Positions 35,696 to 44,789 of a stretch of 64,000 bases of DNA are shown piece after piece (position 1 is the stretch's first letter; each line of letters opens with the position of its first letter). Both the position numbers and the translations under genes were made by a program. The DNA comes from Lacticaseibacillus parakribbianus (GTDB lineage Bacteria > Bacillota > Bacilli > Lactobacillales > Lactobacillaceae): the NCBI RefSeq assembly GCF_025490915.1, contig NZ_JANQBA010000005.1, positions 62,001 through 126,000 on the forward strand, given 5' to 3'. The notes under the pieces were generated by a model. The model was not told the DNA's origin and ran no database searches. It was given only the letters and a program-made list of their open reading frames with translations.

Positions 35696-36621
35696 GGCAT
35701 TACGGTGTGATCGACCTGGGCTCCAACTCGGCCCGGCTGTCGGTGTGGGCCTTGGACCAGGACGCGGCGCCGCGGCAGGTCCTGAAGCTCAAGGAAATGG
35801 TGCGGCTGTCCGAGGGCATGGGGCAGACCTTGACCCTGCAGCCGGCGGCCATCGCCCGGACGCTTGCGGCCCTCAAGCGGTTCGTGGCGGCCGCCTCGGC
35901 CTACCCGGACCTGACGCTTGAGGCCTTCGCGACGGCGGCCACTCGCCAGGCGGTCAACCAAAAGGACTTCCTGCGCCAGGTGCAGCAGGCCTGCAACCTG
36001 ACCATCACGGTGATTCCCGGCACCCGCGAGGCGGAGCTCGATTACCTCGGCGTGATCAACACGCTGCCGATTCAAAACGCCTTGATCATGGACACCGGTG
36101 GCGCGTCAACGGAGCTGGTGCTGGTGCAAAACCGCAAGCTGCAGCACCGCATCTCGCTGCCGGTCGGCTCGGTCAACCTGACGGAGCGGTACCTGAACCA
36201 CAACCTGATCACGGCGGCGGAGCTGTTCGCCCTGATCTCCGAGTTCAACCGGGTCCTCAACTCGATCTGGTGGCTGAGAAAGGCGCTGAACCTGCCGGTG
36301 GTCGCCCTCGGCGGCTCCAACCGCACCCTGGCCAAGATTCAGCGGCGCAAGGAGCAGGCGGTCAACTTCGAGGACATTCACGGCTACCGCATGGCGACCA
36401 GCGCCGCCAACACCATTTTCGAAGACATTCTGACCAAGGACCTGGAGGGGCGCAAGGCGATTCCCGGCCTGGCCAAGGAACGCGCCGACATCATCGTCGG
36501 CGGCCTGATTCCGGTGATCACCATGATTCGCTACCTGGACTCCGACCGCCTGACCTTCTCCCAAAACGGCCTGCGCGAAGGCGCCTTGTACGCCTACCTC
36601 AACGCGCATGAGCAGGGTTAG
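35692..36621 (+). CDS. ppx: Exopolyphosphatase (Ppx/GppA family, ppx2)
   Basis: 309 residues, a single Ppx/GppA domain with intact motifs: GVIDLGSNSARLSVW, ATAATRQAVN, GTREAELDYLGV and IMDTGGASTELVL. It lacks the HD extension of ppx1. Cleaves phosphate from polyphosphate chain ends. Starts within the ppk stop (ATGA). No plus-strand terminator is obvious; the minus-strand ncRNA candidate at 36632-36860 converges with it. Confidence 0.92.
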   Translation: MRHYGVIDLGSNSARLSVWALDQDAAPRQVLKLKEMVRLSEGMGQTLTLQPAAIARTLAALKRFVAAASAYPDLTLEAFATAATRQAVNQKDFLRQVQQACNLTITVIPGTREAELDYLGVINTLPIQNALIMDTGGASTELVLVQNRKLQHRISLPVGSVNLTERYLNHNLITAAELFALISEFNRVLNSIWWLRKALNLPVVALGGSNRTLAKIQRRKEQAVNFEDIHGYRMATSAANTIFEDILTKDLEGRKAIPGLAKERADIIVGGLIPVITMIRYLDSDRLTFSQNGLREGALYAYLNAHEQG

Positions 36622-36631
36622 GCAGTATCTG

Positions 36632-36860
36632 AAAATCCGGGCTCCGGCCCGAACGGAGGATCACTGCTACGGCTCCGGGCCGGGGCGGCGGAACGCGTGG
36701 GGCTCTCCTGAGCCCGTTCCGGTCTCAGGACCCGCCCTTCCTGTAAGCCGGCAAGTACGGCCGACTAACAGGAATTTCACGCTGGCTCGCCCCGGCCCTA
36801 CGCCGTAGCAATGGTGGTCCCAAGCCTCCGCCCTCCCTAGTGGTAACGCCACTAATAAGT
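36632..36860 (-). ncRNA. Candidate structured RNA C, about 215-230 nt
   Basis: A gene-free stretch with extensive long-range pairing. On the minus strand: CGGAGG/CCTCCG outer stem, GCTACGGC/GCCGTAGC, GGGCCGGGGCG/CGCCCCGGCCC (11 bp), and two inner hairpins TTCCTGT/ACAGGAA and GGAACG..GGGCTC/GAGCCC..CGTTCC. It ends in TTCGGGC-CGGA-GCCCGGA-TTTT, a terminator on the minus strand. The promoter is unclear (TTGGCA near 36873). The strand is chosen from the terminator; the plus strand cannot be excluded. Confidence 0.55.
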
Positions 36861-37062
36861 GGTATGCCAAGGCTAAATACAGGCTGGTTTTATTTTTAGA
36901 TACGACCCAACGCAAGCACGACCGAAGCAGCGGCTCCCGCCTGGGGGCCGCTGCTTTGGCGTCACAATCGAGAAGTTTTGGTTAAGTCCCGGGGCCAATC
37001 GCGGCGCATTCGCGGCGAGTCTGCTACACTGAGCTAAACAGACTGAGATTGGAGCGTTCAGC
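36861..37062. other. Gap before the DUF1002 gene
   Basis: Contains an AT-rich patch near 36890 and TACACT at about 37025-37030, likely the -10 of the DUF1002 gene (no good -35). No gene seen. Confidence 0.4.
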
Positions 37063-38043
37063 ATGAAAAAATGGCTCATCACACTAACGGCGGTGGCGGC
37101 CCTGGCCACCGCGGCGGTGGCGGCTGCCAAGCCGGTTCGCGCCGCCGAAAGCTTTCAGCCGGTGGCGACGCTTGGCACCAGCCTGACGACGGATCAAAAG
37201 AGCGGGACGCTCAGCACCCTGAAAGGCGCCGCCGGCCTGGACACGGTGAACGAGCTGACCGTGACCGGCGACACCCTGGTCAAGTACCTGAACCCGTCCG
37301 GCTCAAGCTTCACCAGTGCCAGCGGCGTGTGGTCCAGCGCCTTGGTGCAAAAGACCAGCGACGGTGGCATCAACGTCAAAATCGTGCCGTACAACAACGT
37401 CAATAACATCACGACCATCACCGCCGACCAGTACCGCAACGCGGCCCTGACCGCCGGGGTGACCAACGCGAACCTGTACATCACCAGTGCCGTCAAGATC
37501 GACGGCTCCGGGGCCTTGGCCGGCGTTTACGCCGCGTTCGCCCAAAACGGCCAAACCCTGAACGCCAGCCAGATTGACGCGGCGCAAAGCGAGGTCAACA
37601 CGCTGTCGGGCATCACCGCCGAGAACAAGGACAAGGACGGCTACACCGACAAGCAGCTCAACAACGCCGTCGCCGGCATGAAGAAGGACATGGCCAGCCA
37701 AAGCAACAGCGGCGAGCAGACCCTGTCGCAGAATCAGATCGGCAACATCGTCGATTCGCAGCTCAAGGTCAACAACCTGACCAACATCATCAACAACAAC
37801 CAACGCACGCAGATCATCAACCTGCTGGTCAAGATTCAAAGCTCCGGCGCCTTGAAGTCCAGCGACTTCAAGGCCCAGGCCCAAAAGCTCGCGACCAGCA
37901 TTCAGGACTCGGCCAAGAGCCTGTTTTCCAAGCTGTCCAGCCTGAACACCCAGGAGAACCGCAACTTCTTGCAGAAGGTCTGGGACTCCATCGTGTCGTT
38001 CTTCAAGGCGATCGCCGACTGGGTCACCGGCTTGTTCAACTGA
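37063..38043 (+). CDS. Secreted DUF1002 protein
   Basis: 326 residues. Signal peptide of about 28 residues (MKKWLITLTAVAALATAAVA, then AAKPVRAAES). The mature part matches DUF1002: GTSLTTDQKSGTL near the N-terminus, the central KIVPYNNVNNITTITADQYR and ADQ-type repeats, then a helical, Asn/Gln-rich region and a C-terminal amphipathic WDSIVSFFKAIADWVTGLFN. Function unknown; the family is common in secreted proteins of Firmicutes. Monocistronic, with a strong bidirectional terminator. Confidence 0.88.
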   Translation: MKKWLITLTAVAALATAAVAAAKPVRAAESFQPVATLGTSLTTDQKSGTLSTLKGAAGLDTVNELTVTGDTLVKYLNPSGSSFTSASGVWSSALVQKTSDGGINVKIVPYNNVNNITTITADQYRNAALTAGVTNANLYITSAVKIDGSGALAGVYAAFAQNGQTLNASQIDAAQSEVNTLSGITAENKDKDGYTDKQLNNAVAGMKKDMASQSNSGEQTLSQNQIGNIVDSQLKVNNLTNIINNNQRTQIINLLVKIQSSGALKSSDFKAQAQKLATSIQDSAKSLFSKLSSLNTQENRNFLQKVWDSIVSFFKAIADWVTGLFN

Positions 38044-38047
38044 GACG

Positions 38048-38093
38048 CAAAAATCGCACCGTCGCCCGACAAGGGCGGCGGTGCGATTTTTAC
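38048..38093. terminator. Bidirectional terminator
   Basis: AAAAATCGCACCG..CGCCC and GGGCG..CGGTGCGATTTTT with loop GACAA. Confidence 0.9.
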
Positions 38094-38149
38094 GTTGTGG
38101 GTTGAATTGGTGCCAGCGGCAGGGTGGGCCCCAACCGCGCCACGGTGTG

Positions 38150-38677
38150 CTAGTCCAGCGCGTAGGTCAGGGTGACGAACTGGTCGTGCTGAACGGCGTT
38201 GGTCAGCCGCAGCGGCACGTCGGCCAGGTTCGTCGACACCAGGCTGACCCCGGAGCCGAGCAGCACCGGTGCGACGGTGATGATCAGCTCATCGATCAGC
38301 TTTTCCTTCAGCAGGTCGGTGAAAATGTCGGCGCCACCGACCAGCCAGATGTCCTTGCCCTTCTTGGCCTTGAGCTGCCGCACGAACTGCGGAATGTTCC
38401 CGGCCACGACCGAGGTCGGGTCGTCGGTGTCGTGCAGCGTGGTGGAGAAGACGTAACTTTCCTTGTCTTGGTACGGGTAGACCCCGGCCAGCCGCAGCGC
38501 CCGCTGGTAGGTCTTGCGGCCCATCAAAACGGTGTCGATTGTCTGGTAGAAGTCTTGGTAGGCTTGGTCGGCCGCGCTTGAGTTCAGCTTGCTCAGGAAG
38601 CTGGTGGAACCGTCTTCCTCGGCGATGAAACCGTCTAAGCTCTCAGATAAATACAGGATCACTTTTCGTTCAGTCAT
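38150..38677 (-). CDS. Dihydrofolate reductase-like (RibD C-terminal) protein
   Basis: 175 residues of the DHFR/RibD-C superfamily: ILYLSESLDGFIAEEDGS at the N-terminus, VLMGRKTYQRAL, and the NADPH-binding GKDIWLVGGADIFTDLL. This group (YwjB/YyaP-like) is usually annotated as a reductase of unknown substrate, and is not the housekeeping folA. Divergent from the PepV-like gene with a good cre site in the shared 137-bp region. Confidence 0.87.
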   Translation of the reverse strand: MTERKVILYLSESLDGFIAEEDGSTSFLSKLNSSAADQAYQDFYQTIDTVLMGRKTYQRALRLAGVYPYQDKESYVFSTTLHDTDDPTSVVAGNIPQFVRQLKAKKGKDIWLVGGADIFTDLLKEKLIDELIITVAPVLLGSGVSLVSTNLADVPLRLTNAVQHDQFVTLTYALD

Positions 38678-38719
38678 TCTGCCACCCTCTTTTCGTTGAT
38701 ACGTTCATTATATCACAGA

Positions 38720-38733
38720 GGAAAGCGCTAACA
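38720..38733 (+). promoter_or_regulatory. Candidate cre site (CcpA)
   Basis: GGAAAGCGCTAACA matches TGWAARCGYTWNCW at 13 of 14 positions. It lies just upstream of a minus-strand TATAAT, about 40 bp from the plus-strand promoter, so it could control either gene. Confidence 0.65.
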
Positions 38734-38760
38734 CGGCCGAATGTGAAAGTTTATGAGCGC

Positions 38761-38790
38761 TTGCCAATTCGGGGCCGGTCCCGCTAGAAT
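38761..38790 (+). promoter_or_regulatory. Promoter of the PepV-like gene
   Basis: TTGCCA (38761-38766), 18 bp, TAGAAT (38785-38790). Confidence 0.75.
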
Positions 38791-38814
38791 GGACAAGACA
38801 ACGGAGGTGCGAAC

Positions 38815-40257
38815 ATGATCGATTGGACAGCATTGGATGCGGCCGTCACGCGGCGGCTGCCGGAGTTCGCGGCGGACCTTGCGGCGCTGATCGCGGTGCC
38901 GAGCAGCGCCGGCGAGCCGGCGCCCCACGCGCCGTTCGGCCAGGCCCCACGGCGGGTGCTGGACGTGGCCTGCGAGCTGGCGACGGCCGCCGGCTTCTCG
39001 GCTCGGGTGGTCGCAGACGCGGCCGCCGAGGTGACCTGGGGGCCGACGGTCGCGGCCCCGGCAGCCCAAGCACCGGCCGCAGCAGCGGGTGACCCAGGGG
39101 CGGCGGGGGCCGCGCCGGCGACTCCGGCCGGGCTCGCGGCCGGGACCTCAGGCGGGACCGAACCGCCAGCCACCGTCGCGGCCCCGGCGACTGATGGTGG
39201 AATCGGCCTATTCGGCCACCTGGACGTGGTGGCGGCGGGGGCGGACTGGCACAGCGACCCGTTTGTGCTGACCGAACGCGCCGGGCGCTACTACGGCCGC
39301 GGGGTTTTGGACAACAAGGGGCCGGCCTGGGCCTGTTTCTTTGCCATGCGGCTGCTCAAGGACGCCGGCTTCACGCCGCGGCGGCGGGTGCGGCTGGTGC
39401 TGGGGTCGGACGAGGAAAGCGGGAGCCGCGACATGCCGCGGTACCTGGCGGCGGCAGGGGCACCGGCGTTCGGCTGGACCCCGGACTGCAAGTTTCCGGT
39501 GGTTTACGGCGAACGCGGCATCGTCAACTACCGCATCGACACGCCGATCGTTGACGGCAGCCTGGCCGCGCTGACCGCCTTGAGCGGCGACACCGACCGC
39601 GGCCACGTGCCGGCGGTGATGCGTGCGACCGTGGCCGGGCAGCTGCTTGAGGCTCACGGCCACCGGTCGCCGAGCAACGCCCCGGAGCTCGGCGACAACG
39701 CGCTGACTAAGCTGGCACAGGCGGTGGCCCCGGTGGCCGCCGGGCAGCTTGCCGCCTACTGCGGCTGGCTGGGTGGCCTGCACGGCAAGCACCACGGTGA
39801 GGGGCTTGGCATCGTTTTTCACGACGTCGCCAGCGGCAGCCTGATTCAGACGCCGTACAACCTGACCCTCACGGCGACGGGGCTGGCGCTTGAGCTGGCG
39901 GTTCGGTACCCGGTCAGCGTCACCGAGTCGCAGGTCACGGCTGGGCTGGCCGCGGCGGTGCCGACCGGCAGCCGCGTGACCGTGACCCGGTCGCTGCCCG
40001 GCACCCGCCACGACCCGCTGGATCCGCGCATTCAGGCGCTGTCTGCGGCCTACGCGGCGGTGACTGGCAGTACCGCGGCGCCGGTCACCACCACCGGTGC
40101 GACTTACGCCCGGGCGGTGCCCAACATCGTCGCGTTCGGCCCGTCTTTCCCGGGGCAAAAAGGCATCGCCCACAAGGAAGACGAGTGGCTGGCCAAGGCC
40201 GACTTGATCGCCTGCGTTCGCATTTACGCTCGGGCCTTGGCCGCGGTCAGCGGCTGA
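38815..40257 (+). CDS. M20-family dipeptidase (PepV-like) with low-complexity insertion
   Basis: 480 residues. Zinc-site motifs of PepV/Sapep enzymes are present: FGHLDVVAAG (His), GRGVLDNKGP (Asp), GSDEESGSRD (Glu), and a late histidine in GQKGIAHKEDEWL. Hydrolyses dipeptides in the cytosol. Residues about 77-128, between the TWG strand and the IGLFGHLDVV catalytic strand, consist almost only of Ala, Pro, Gly and Thr; family members have only a few residues there. The insert is in frame and avoids the metal ligands, so the enzyme may still work. ATG follows CGGAGG. Confidence 0.88.
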   Translation: MIDWTALDAAVTRRLPEFAADLAALIAVPSSAGEPAPHAPFGQAPRRVLDVACELATAAGFSARVVADAAAEVTWGPTVAAPAAQAPAAAAGDPGAAGAAPATPAGLAAGTSGGTEPPATVAAPATDGGIGLFGHLDVVAAGADWHSDPFVLTERAGRYYGRGVLDNKGPAWACFFAMRLLKDAGFTPRRRVRLVLGSDEESGSRDMPRYLAAAGAPAFGWTPDCKFPVVYGERGIVNYRIDTPIVDGSLAALTALSGDTDRGHVPAVMRATVAGQLLEAHGHRSPSNAPELGDNALTKLAQAVAPVAAGQLAAYCGWLGGLHGKHHGEGLGIVFHDVASGSLIQTPYNLTLTATGLALELAVRYPVSVTESQVTAGLAAAVPTGSRVTVTRSLPGTRHDPLDPRIQALSAAYAAVTGSTAAPVTTTGATYARAVPNIVAFGPSFPGQKGIAHKEDEWLAKADLIACVRIYARALAAVSG

Positions 40258-40383
40258 CGGGGTCGCGCAACCGGCCGTGGGCTGCCCGGCTCACCGGCGG
40301 CCCGGTCGGCGACCGCAAACTTGGCGGCGCGAGCGGCGGCGGTGCATAATAGGTGTAACTGGTAAACAGAAAGGATGACGCAC

Positions 40384-41361
40384 ATGACTTGGGGAACGAT
40401 TGCAACGTGGCGGATGGCACATGAAGGCGTGGTCAAGGCCAGCGAGCTGCTGGCGCAAGACGCAAGCGCCGGCGACGCGGTGGAGGCCTTGATCAACCTG
40501 GTGGAGGCCTACCCTTACTACAAAAGCGTGGGCTTCGGCGGCCTGCCCAACGAGGAAGGCGTCGTCGAAATGGACGCGGCCTTCATGGACGGCGATACGC
40601 TGGCGCAAGGCGCCGTGGCCGGCATTCACAACGTGATGCACGCCGTGTCCGTCGCCCGGGCGTTGAGCGCCGAGCATTACAACAGTTTTCGCGTCGGTGC
40701 CGGGGCGACCAAGTTCGCCCAGCTGCAGGGCTTTGAGATGACCAACATGCTGACGCCTCGCGCCAAGCAGGTCTGGCTCAACCGCCTGGCCGAGATGCGC
40801 GACCAAGACCTCAACCCCTACGACGGCCACGACACGGTCGGCGCCATCACGCTGAACAAGCAGGGCTCGATGGCCGCGGCCACGTCGACTTCGGGCCTGT
40901 TCATGAAAAAGGCCGGCCGGGTGGGGGACTCGCCGCTGTCCGGCTCCGGCTACTACGTCGATTCGACCATCGGCGGCGCGGCGGCCACCGGCTTGGGCGA
41001 GGACATCATGAAGGGCTGCTTGGCCTACGAAATCGTCCGGCGCATGGGTGAGGGGCAGACCCCGCAGCAGGCCTGCGATGCGGCGGTGTATCCGTTCATC
41101 GAAAAACTCCGCCGCCGCTACGGCAAGGCCGGCGAGTTCTCGCTGATCGCGATGAACCACCAAGGCGAGTGGGGCGTGGCGACCAACGTCGAGTTCACCT
41201 TCAGCGTGGCGACGCAGGGCAACCCGGCGCGGATCCTGCTGGCCAACCCCGGGCCCGACCAGACCACGACGATCGAACCGATCACGCAGGACTGGCTGGA
41301 CGCCTACGAAAAGCGGATCAAGGCGCCGGTGCCGGGTTTGGCCGACCCAGCGCGGAACTGA
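40384..41361 (+). CDS. N4-(beta-N-acetylglucosaminyl)-L-asparaginase (glycosylasparaginase)
   Basis: 325 residues, N-terminal nucleophile hydrolase. The autocleavage site is HD-Thr151 in YDGHDTVGAITL, followed by STSGLFMKKAGRVGDSPLSG and GGAAATGLGEDIM, typical of the glycosylasparaginase branch rather than of isoaspartyl peptidases. It splits GlcNAc-Asn into the sugar and aspartate. There is no signal peptide, so it acts on imported glyco-asparagine. The ATG at 40384 is preferred over 40375, which overlaps the AAAGGA site. The orphan PTS IIC downstream may deliver its substrate or product. Confidence 0.87.
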   Translation: MTWGTIATWRMAHEGVVKASELLAQDASAGDAVEALINLVEAYPYYKSVGFGGLPNEEGVVEMDAAFMDGDTLAQGAVAGIHNVMHAVSVARALSAEHYNSFRVGAGATKFAQLQGFEMTNMLTPRAKQVWLNRLAEMRDQDLNPYDGHDTVGAITLNKQGSMAAATSTSGLFMKKAGRVGDSPLSGSGYYVDSTIGGAAATGLGEDIMKGCLAYEIVRRMGEGQTPQQACDAAVYPFIEKLRRRYGKAGEFSLIAMNHQGEWGVATNVEFTFSVATQGNPARILLANPGPDQTTTIEPITQDWLDAYEKRIKAPVPGLADPARN

Positions 41362-41507
41362 TGCCGAGGGCCTGACGCCGCGCAAAACCGCGCGACCGGT
41401 GCCGCTCGTGCCGCGGCGCGGGTGAATGCGGCGCCGTTTTGCGTCACGCGGCGCTTGCAGAAGCGGCCGCGGCGTGGCCCACCACGACAAGACTTTGGAG
41501 AACGCAG

Positions 41508-42767
41508 ATGATGGAGAAACTTGAGAAGCGGCTGGCGCCGCTGGGCGGTGTCGCCGATTGGCTGGTGCTGCGCTCGTTGCGAGACGGCCTGGCGGCGGTG
41601 GTGCCGTGGGTTGCGACCCTGTCCTTGGTGCTGCTGGTGGTCAACCTGCCGCTGCCGGGGTGGGACGCCTTTTGGCAGCAGCTGCTGGGGCCGGCCTGGC
41701 ACGAGTGGGCCAACGTGGCGATGCACGGCGCCAGCACCCTGATGGGCCTGGCGCTGGCCGTGGCGGTCGGTGCTAGCCACGCGCGAAACCGCGGGTTGCG
41801 GCCGGCGGTCGGCGCGGTGGCCGGTGGCTTGGCCCTGACGATTCTGACGCTGCCGGCGAAGCTGACCACCTGGGACGCCGCCGCCCAGGCCCAGGGTCTG
41901 GGCACCGGTGGTCTGTTTTTCGGTATTCTGGTCGGGCTGGCGGCGGCTGAGGCGCTGGCCTGGCTGAGCCGCCACCCGTGGCCGCGCCGGCTGCCGGCCG
42001 CGGTGCCGCCGGCCGTCGCGCAGTCTTTGAGCGAGTTGGTGCCGGGGGTGGTGCTGGTTGCTTTTTGCGCGGCGCTGCGGGTGGCCGCCGACGCGTGGTG
42101 GCCGCCCTTGGCCCGGTTGGCTGACACTTGGGTGCAAGGGCCGCTGCTGGCCCTGGCCGACACCATGCCGGCGCAGCTGCTGTACACTGGGTTGTCCAGC
42201 CTGCTGTGGAGCCTGGGCATCAACGGGCCGGCTGTGGTCAATGCCGTGTGGTCGCCGCTTGGGCTGGGCCTGAGCCTGGACAACCTGCAGGCCTTTGCCG
42301 CCGGGCTGCCGCTGCCGCACATCTACACCCAGTCGTTCATCGACTTCTTCACCACGTACGGCGGCGGCGGCTCCACGCTGTCGCTATCGCTGGTGCTGTT
42401 GGGGGTTGGCAACGCCGAGCTGCGTCGCACCGGCCGGCTCGCGCTGGCCCCGGGGGTGTTTGGCATCAACGAGCCGCTGCTGTTCGGGCTGCCGATCGTG
42501 CTGGAGCCAATGCTGGCCGTGCCGTTCGTGCTGGTGCCGCTGCTCAACGTCGTCGTGTCCGGCGCCGCCTTTAACCTCGGCTGGGTGCCGCGGCCCAACG
42601 GGGTGATGCTGCCCTGGACCACGCCGCCCTTGGTTTCCGGGTGGCTAGCGACTGGCTCCTGGCGCGGTGCCGCCCTGCAGCTGCTCGAGCTTGCGCTGGG
42701 TGCCGCCGTGTACGCGCCGTTCGTGCGGCGGCTGGCGAACCGGCGAGCGGCCACCGGCGGGAGGTGA
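41508..42767 (+). CDS. Orphan PTS lactose/cellobiose-family IIC
   Basis: 419 residues, multi-pass. The family core is present (FIDFFTTYGGGGSTLSLSLV, PGVFGINEPLLFGLPIVLEP and LPWTTPPLVSGWLATGSW), and WSLGINGPAVVNAVWSPLGL resembles the gating segment. It is shorter and more GC/Ala/Leu-rich than the IIC at 23788, with no IIA or IIB beside it. It may use subunits encoded elsewhere or have drifted in function. Start: tandem ATGATG at 41508 after TTGGAGAACGCAG. Confidence 0.85.
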   Translation: MMEKLEKRLAPLGGVADWLVLRSLRDGLAAVVPWVATLSLVLLVVNLPLPGWDAFWQQLLGPAWHEWANVAMHGASTLMGLALAVAVGASHARNRGLRPAVGAVAGGLALTILTLPAKLTTWDAAAQAQGLGTGGLFFGILVGLAAAEALAWLSRHPWPRRLPAAVPPAVAQSLSELVPGVVLVAFCAALRVAADAWWPPLARLADTWVQGPLLALADTMPAQLLYTGLSSLLWSLGINGPAVVNAVWSPLGLGLSLDNLQAFAAGLPLPHIYTQSFIDFFTTYGGGGSTLSLSLVLLGVGNAELRRTGRLALAPGVFGINEPLLFGLPIVLEPMLAVPFVLVPLLNVVVSGAAFNLGWVPRPNGVMLPWTTPPLVSGWLATGSWRGAALQLLELALGAAVYAPFVRRLANRRAATGGR

Positions 42768-42873
42768 GCGCAAGCCTTGGGCCCGGGCCGCAACTCTGGC
42801 ATTTTCGCCCCCATCTATGAGGGATTGTGGTACACTAGCAATGCATTGTTAAAACAAATGGAGGCGTCATGCA

Positions 42874-44364
42874 TTGACAGATCGACCAATTCGGGTGCGG
42901 TATGCACCAAGTCCAACCGGGCACTTACACATCGGCAACGCGCGTACTGCGCTGTTCAACTACCTGTTCGCGCGTCACAACAACGGGACCATGGTGCTGC
43001 GCATCGAAGACACCGACACCAAGCGCAACATCGCGGATGGTGAAAAGAGTCAGATCGAAAACCTGCACTGGCTTGGCATCGATTGGGATGAAGGTCCCGA
43101 CAAGGGCGGCGACTTCGGCCCTTACCGCCAGTCCGAGCGCAAGGACATCTACCTCAAGTACGTCAACCAGCTGCTGGCGGAAGGTAAGGCTTACGAGTCT
43201 TACAAGACCGAAGAGGAGCTGCAGGCCGACCGCGAAGCCCAGCAGGCTAACCACGAGATGCCGCACTATGTCTACGAGTACGAAGGGCTGAGCGAGGCTG
43301 AAAAGCAGGCCAAAATCGAGGCGGCCAAGGCCAAGGGCCTGACCCCGGTCATCCGCTTCCACATTCCGGCCGACAAGACCTACGAGTGGCAAGACATCGT
43401 CAAGGGCGACATCTCCATCGACGGCAACACCATCGGCGGCGACTTCGTGATCCTGAAGCGCGACGGCATGCCGACCTACAACTTCGCCGTGGTCATCGAT
43501 GACCACCTGATGGAAATCACGCACGTGCTGCGCGGCGACGACCACATCGCCAACACCCCTAAGCAGATGGCGGTTTACGACGCTTTTGGCTGGGAGGCCC
43601 CGGTCTTCGGCCACATGACGCTGATCATCAACGGCGCCACGGGCAAAAAGCTGTCCAAGCGCGACGAGAACGTGCTGCAGTTCATCGAGCAGTATCGCGA
43701 GCTCGGCTACCTGCCGACCGCGATGTTCAACTTCATCACGCTGCTCGGCTGGTCGCCGAAGGGTGAAGACGAGATTTTCACCAAGAAGGAGTTCATCAAG
43801 CTCTTCGACGAACACCGCCTGAGCAAGTCCCCGGCGCGGTTCGACCAAAAGAAGCTGGAATGGGTCAACAACCAGTACGTCAAGAAGACGGATCCTTCCG
43901 AGCTCGCCGCCTTGGCCCTGTCCAACCTGATCGAGGCCGGCCGCATCGCCAAGGATCCGGACCCGAAGACCATCGAGTGGACCCGCCAGATGATCAGCCT
44001 CTACATTCCGCAGATGAGCTACACCGCCCAGATCACGGACATGTCGAGCATCTTCTTCGACGACCGCGACAGCCTGACCGAAGACGAACTCAAGGAGCTC
44101 GCAGACGACAACGCGCTGCCGGTGATCAAGGCCGTGGCTGAAAAGCTGCACCACCTGGACACCTTCGCCGCCTACTTCGTCAACGAGCTGGTCAATTCGG
44201 TGCGGCTTTCAAGCGGCGTGAAGGGCCGCAAGCTCTACATGCCGATCCGCATCGCCACCACCCGCCACATGCACGGGCCGCAACTGGCCGAGACCATCGA
44301 GCTGATGGGTCGCGACAAGGTGCTGGCCAACATCGACAAGACGATTGCCGAAATGACCAAGTAG
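42874..44364 (+). CDS. gltX: Glutamate--tRNA ligase
   Basis: 496 residues, typical length. Class I synthetase motifs [20 protein letters not shown] and [13 protein letters not shown] are intact. In this lineage it charges both tRNA-Glu and tRNA-Gln, since Gln-tRNA is usually made by transamidation. The start is TTG at 42874, nine bases after TGGAGG; the nearer ATG is out of frame. A TACACT -10 lies at about 42831-42836. In related bacteria cysS normally follows closely; here 3.8 kb intervene. Confidence 0.97.
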   Translation: MTDRPIRVRYAPSPTGHLHIGNARTALFNYLFARHNNGTMVLRIEDTDTKRNIADGEKSQIENLHWLGIDWDEGPDKGGDFGPYRQSERKDIYLKYVNQLLAEGKAYESYKTEEELQADREAQQANHEMPHYVYEYEGLSEAEKQAKIEAAKAKGLTPVIRFHIPADKTYEWQDIVKGDISIDGNTIGGDFVILKRDGMPTYNFAVVIDDHLMEITHVLRGDDHIANTPKQMAVYDAFGWEAPVFGHMTLIINGATGKKLSKRDENVLQFIEQYRELGYLPTAMFNFITLLGWSPKGEDEIFTKKEFIKLFDEHRLSKSPARFDQKKLEWVNNQYVKKTDPSELAALALSNLIEAGRIAKDPDPKTIEWTRQMISLYIPQMSYTAQITDMSSIFFDDRDSLTEDELKELADDNALPVIKAVAEKLHHLDTFAAYFVNELVNSVRLSSGVKGRKLYMPIRIATTRHMHGPQLAETIELMGRDKVLANIDKTIAEMTK

Positions 44365-44371
44365 CCCCGCT

Positions 44372-44406
44372 GCCGCCGTCTTCCGTTCAGGAAGGCGGCG
44401 GTTTTT
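44372..44406 (+). terminator. Terminator after gltX
   Basis: CCGCCGTCTTCC and GGAAGGCGGCGG pair around GTTCA, followed by TTTTT. Confidence 0.92.
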
Positions 44407-44518
44407 GAGTCGGCGGCAAGGACGATGCGGGGTGGCGCCAAGGCCGACACGACAGGCACCTGGCCGCGATTGACTGGGCCCAGCCGGCGCTGACTTAACA
44501 GGAGAACCGGGCGGCGTG

Positions 44519-44592
44519 TTATGCTGGTGCTGCATCAAAAGTAGACAATCTTGATACCCAAGCCGCTATCTGTTGTGGGATAACGGTTTTTT
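44519..44592 (+). ncRNA. Remnant or orphan type I antitoxin RNA (locus 1)
   Basis: TATGCT at about 44519 is a possible -10. The transcript would contain ATCAAAAGTAGAC (44534-44546), repeated exactly at 44861-44873 across the start of the toxin remnant, and would end at CCGCTATC..GATAACGG plus TTTTTT (44561-44592). The layout copies the intact locus at 45.6-45.9 kb. Confidence 0.6.
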
Positions 44593-44789
44593 AATGCGGT
44601 GATCGACCCACGCGGCCGCAAGCCGCGATGCCCGTTCGAGGAAAACTTGAGTAACGCGCTGGCTATGTAGAGACATTGCGGGTCAGATTTGTACGGAGGC
44701 CACTAGCGACTGTGGAATAGCGGCTCTTTGCGCGAACGGTGGACCACAGCGGCCGGATCGACCGAACGCGTGTCGCGACTTGCGCTCAT

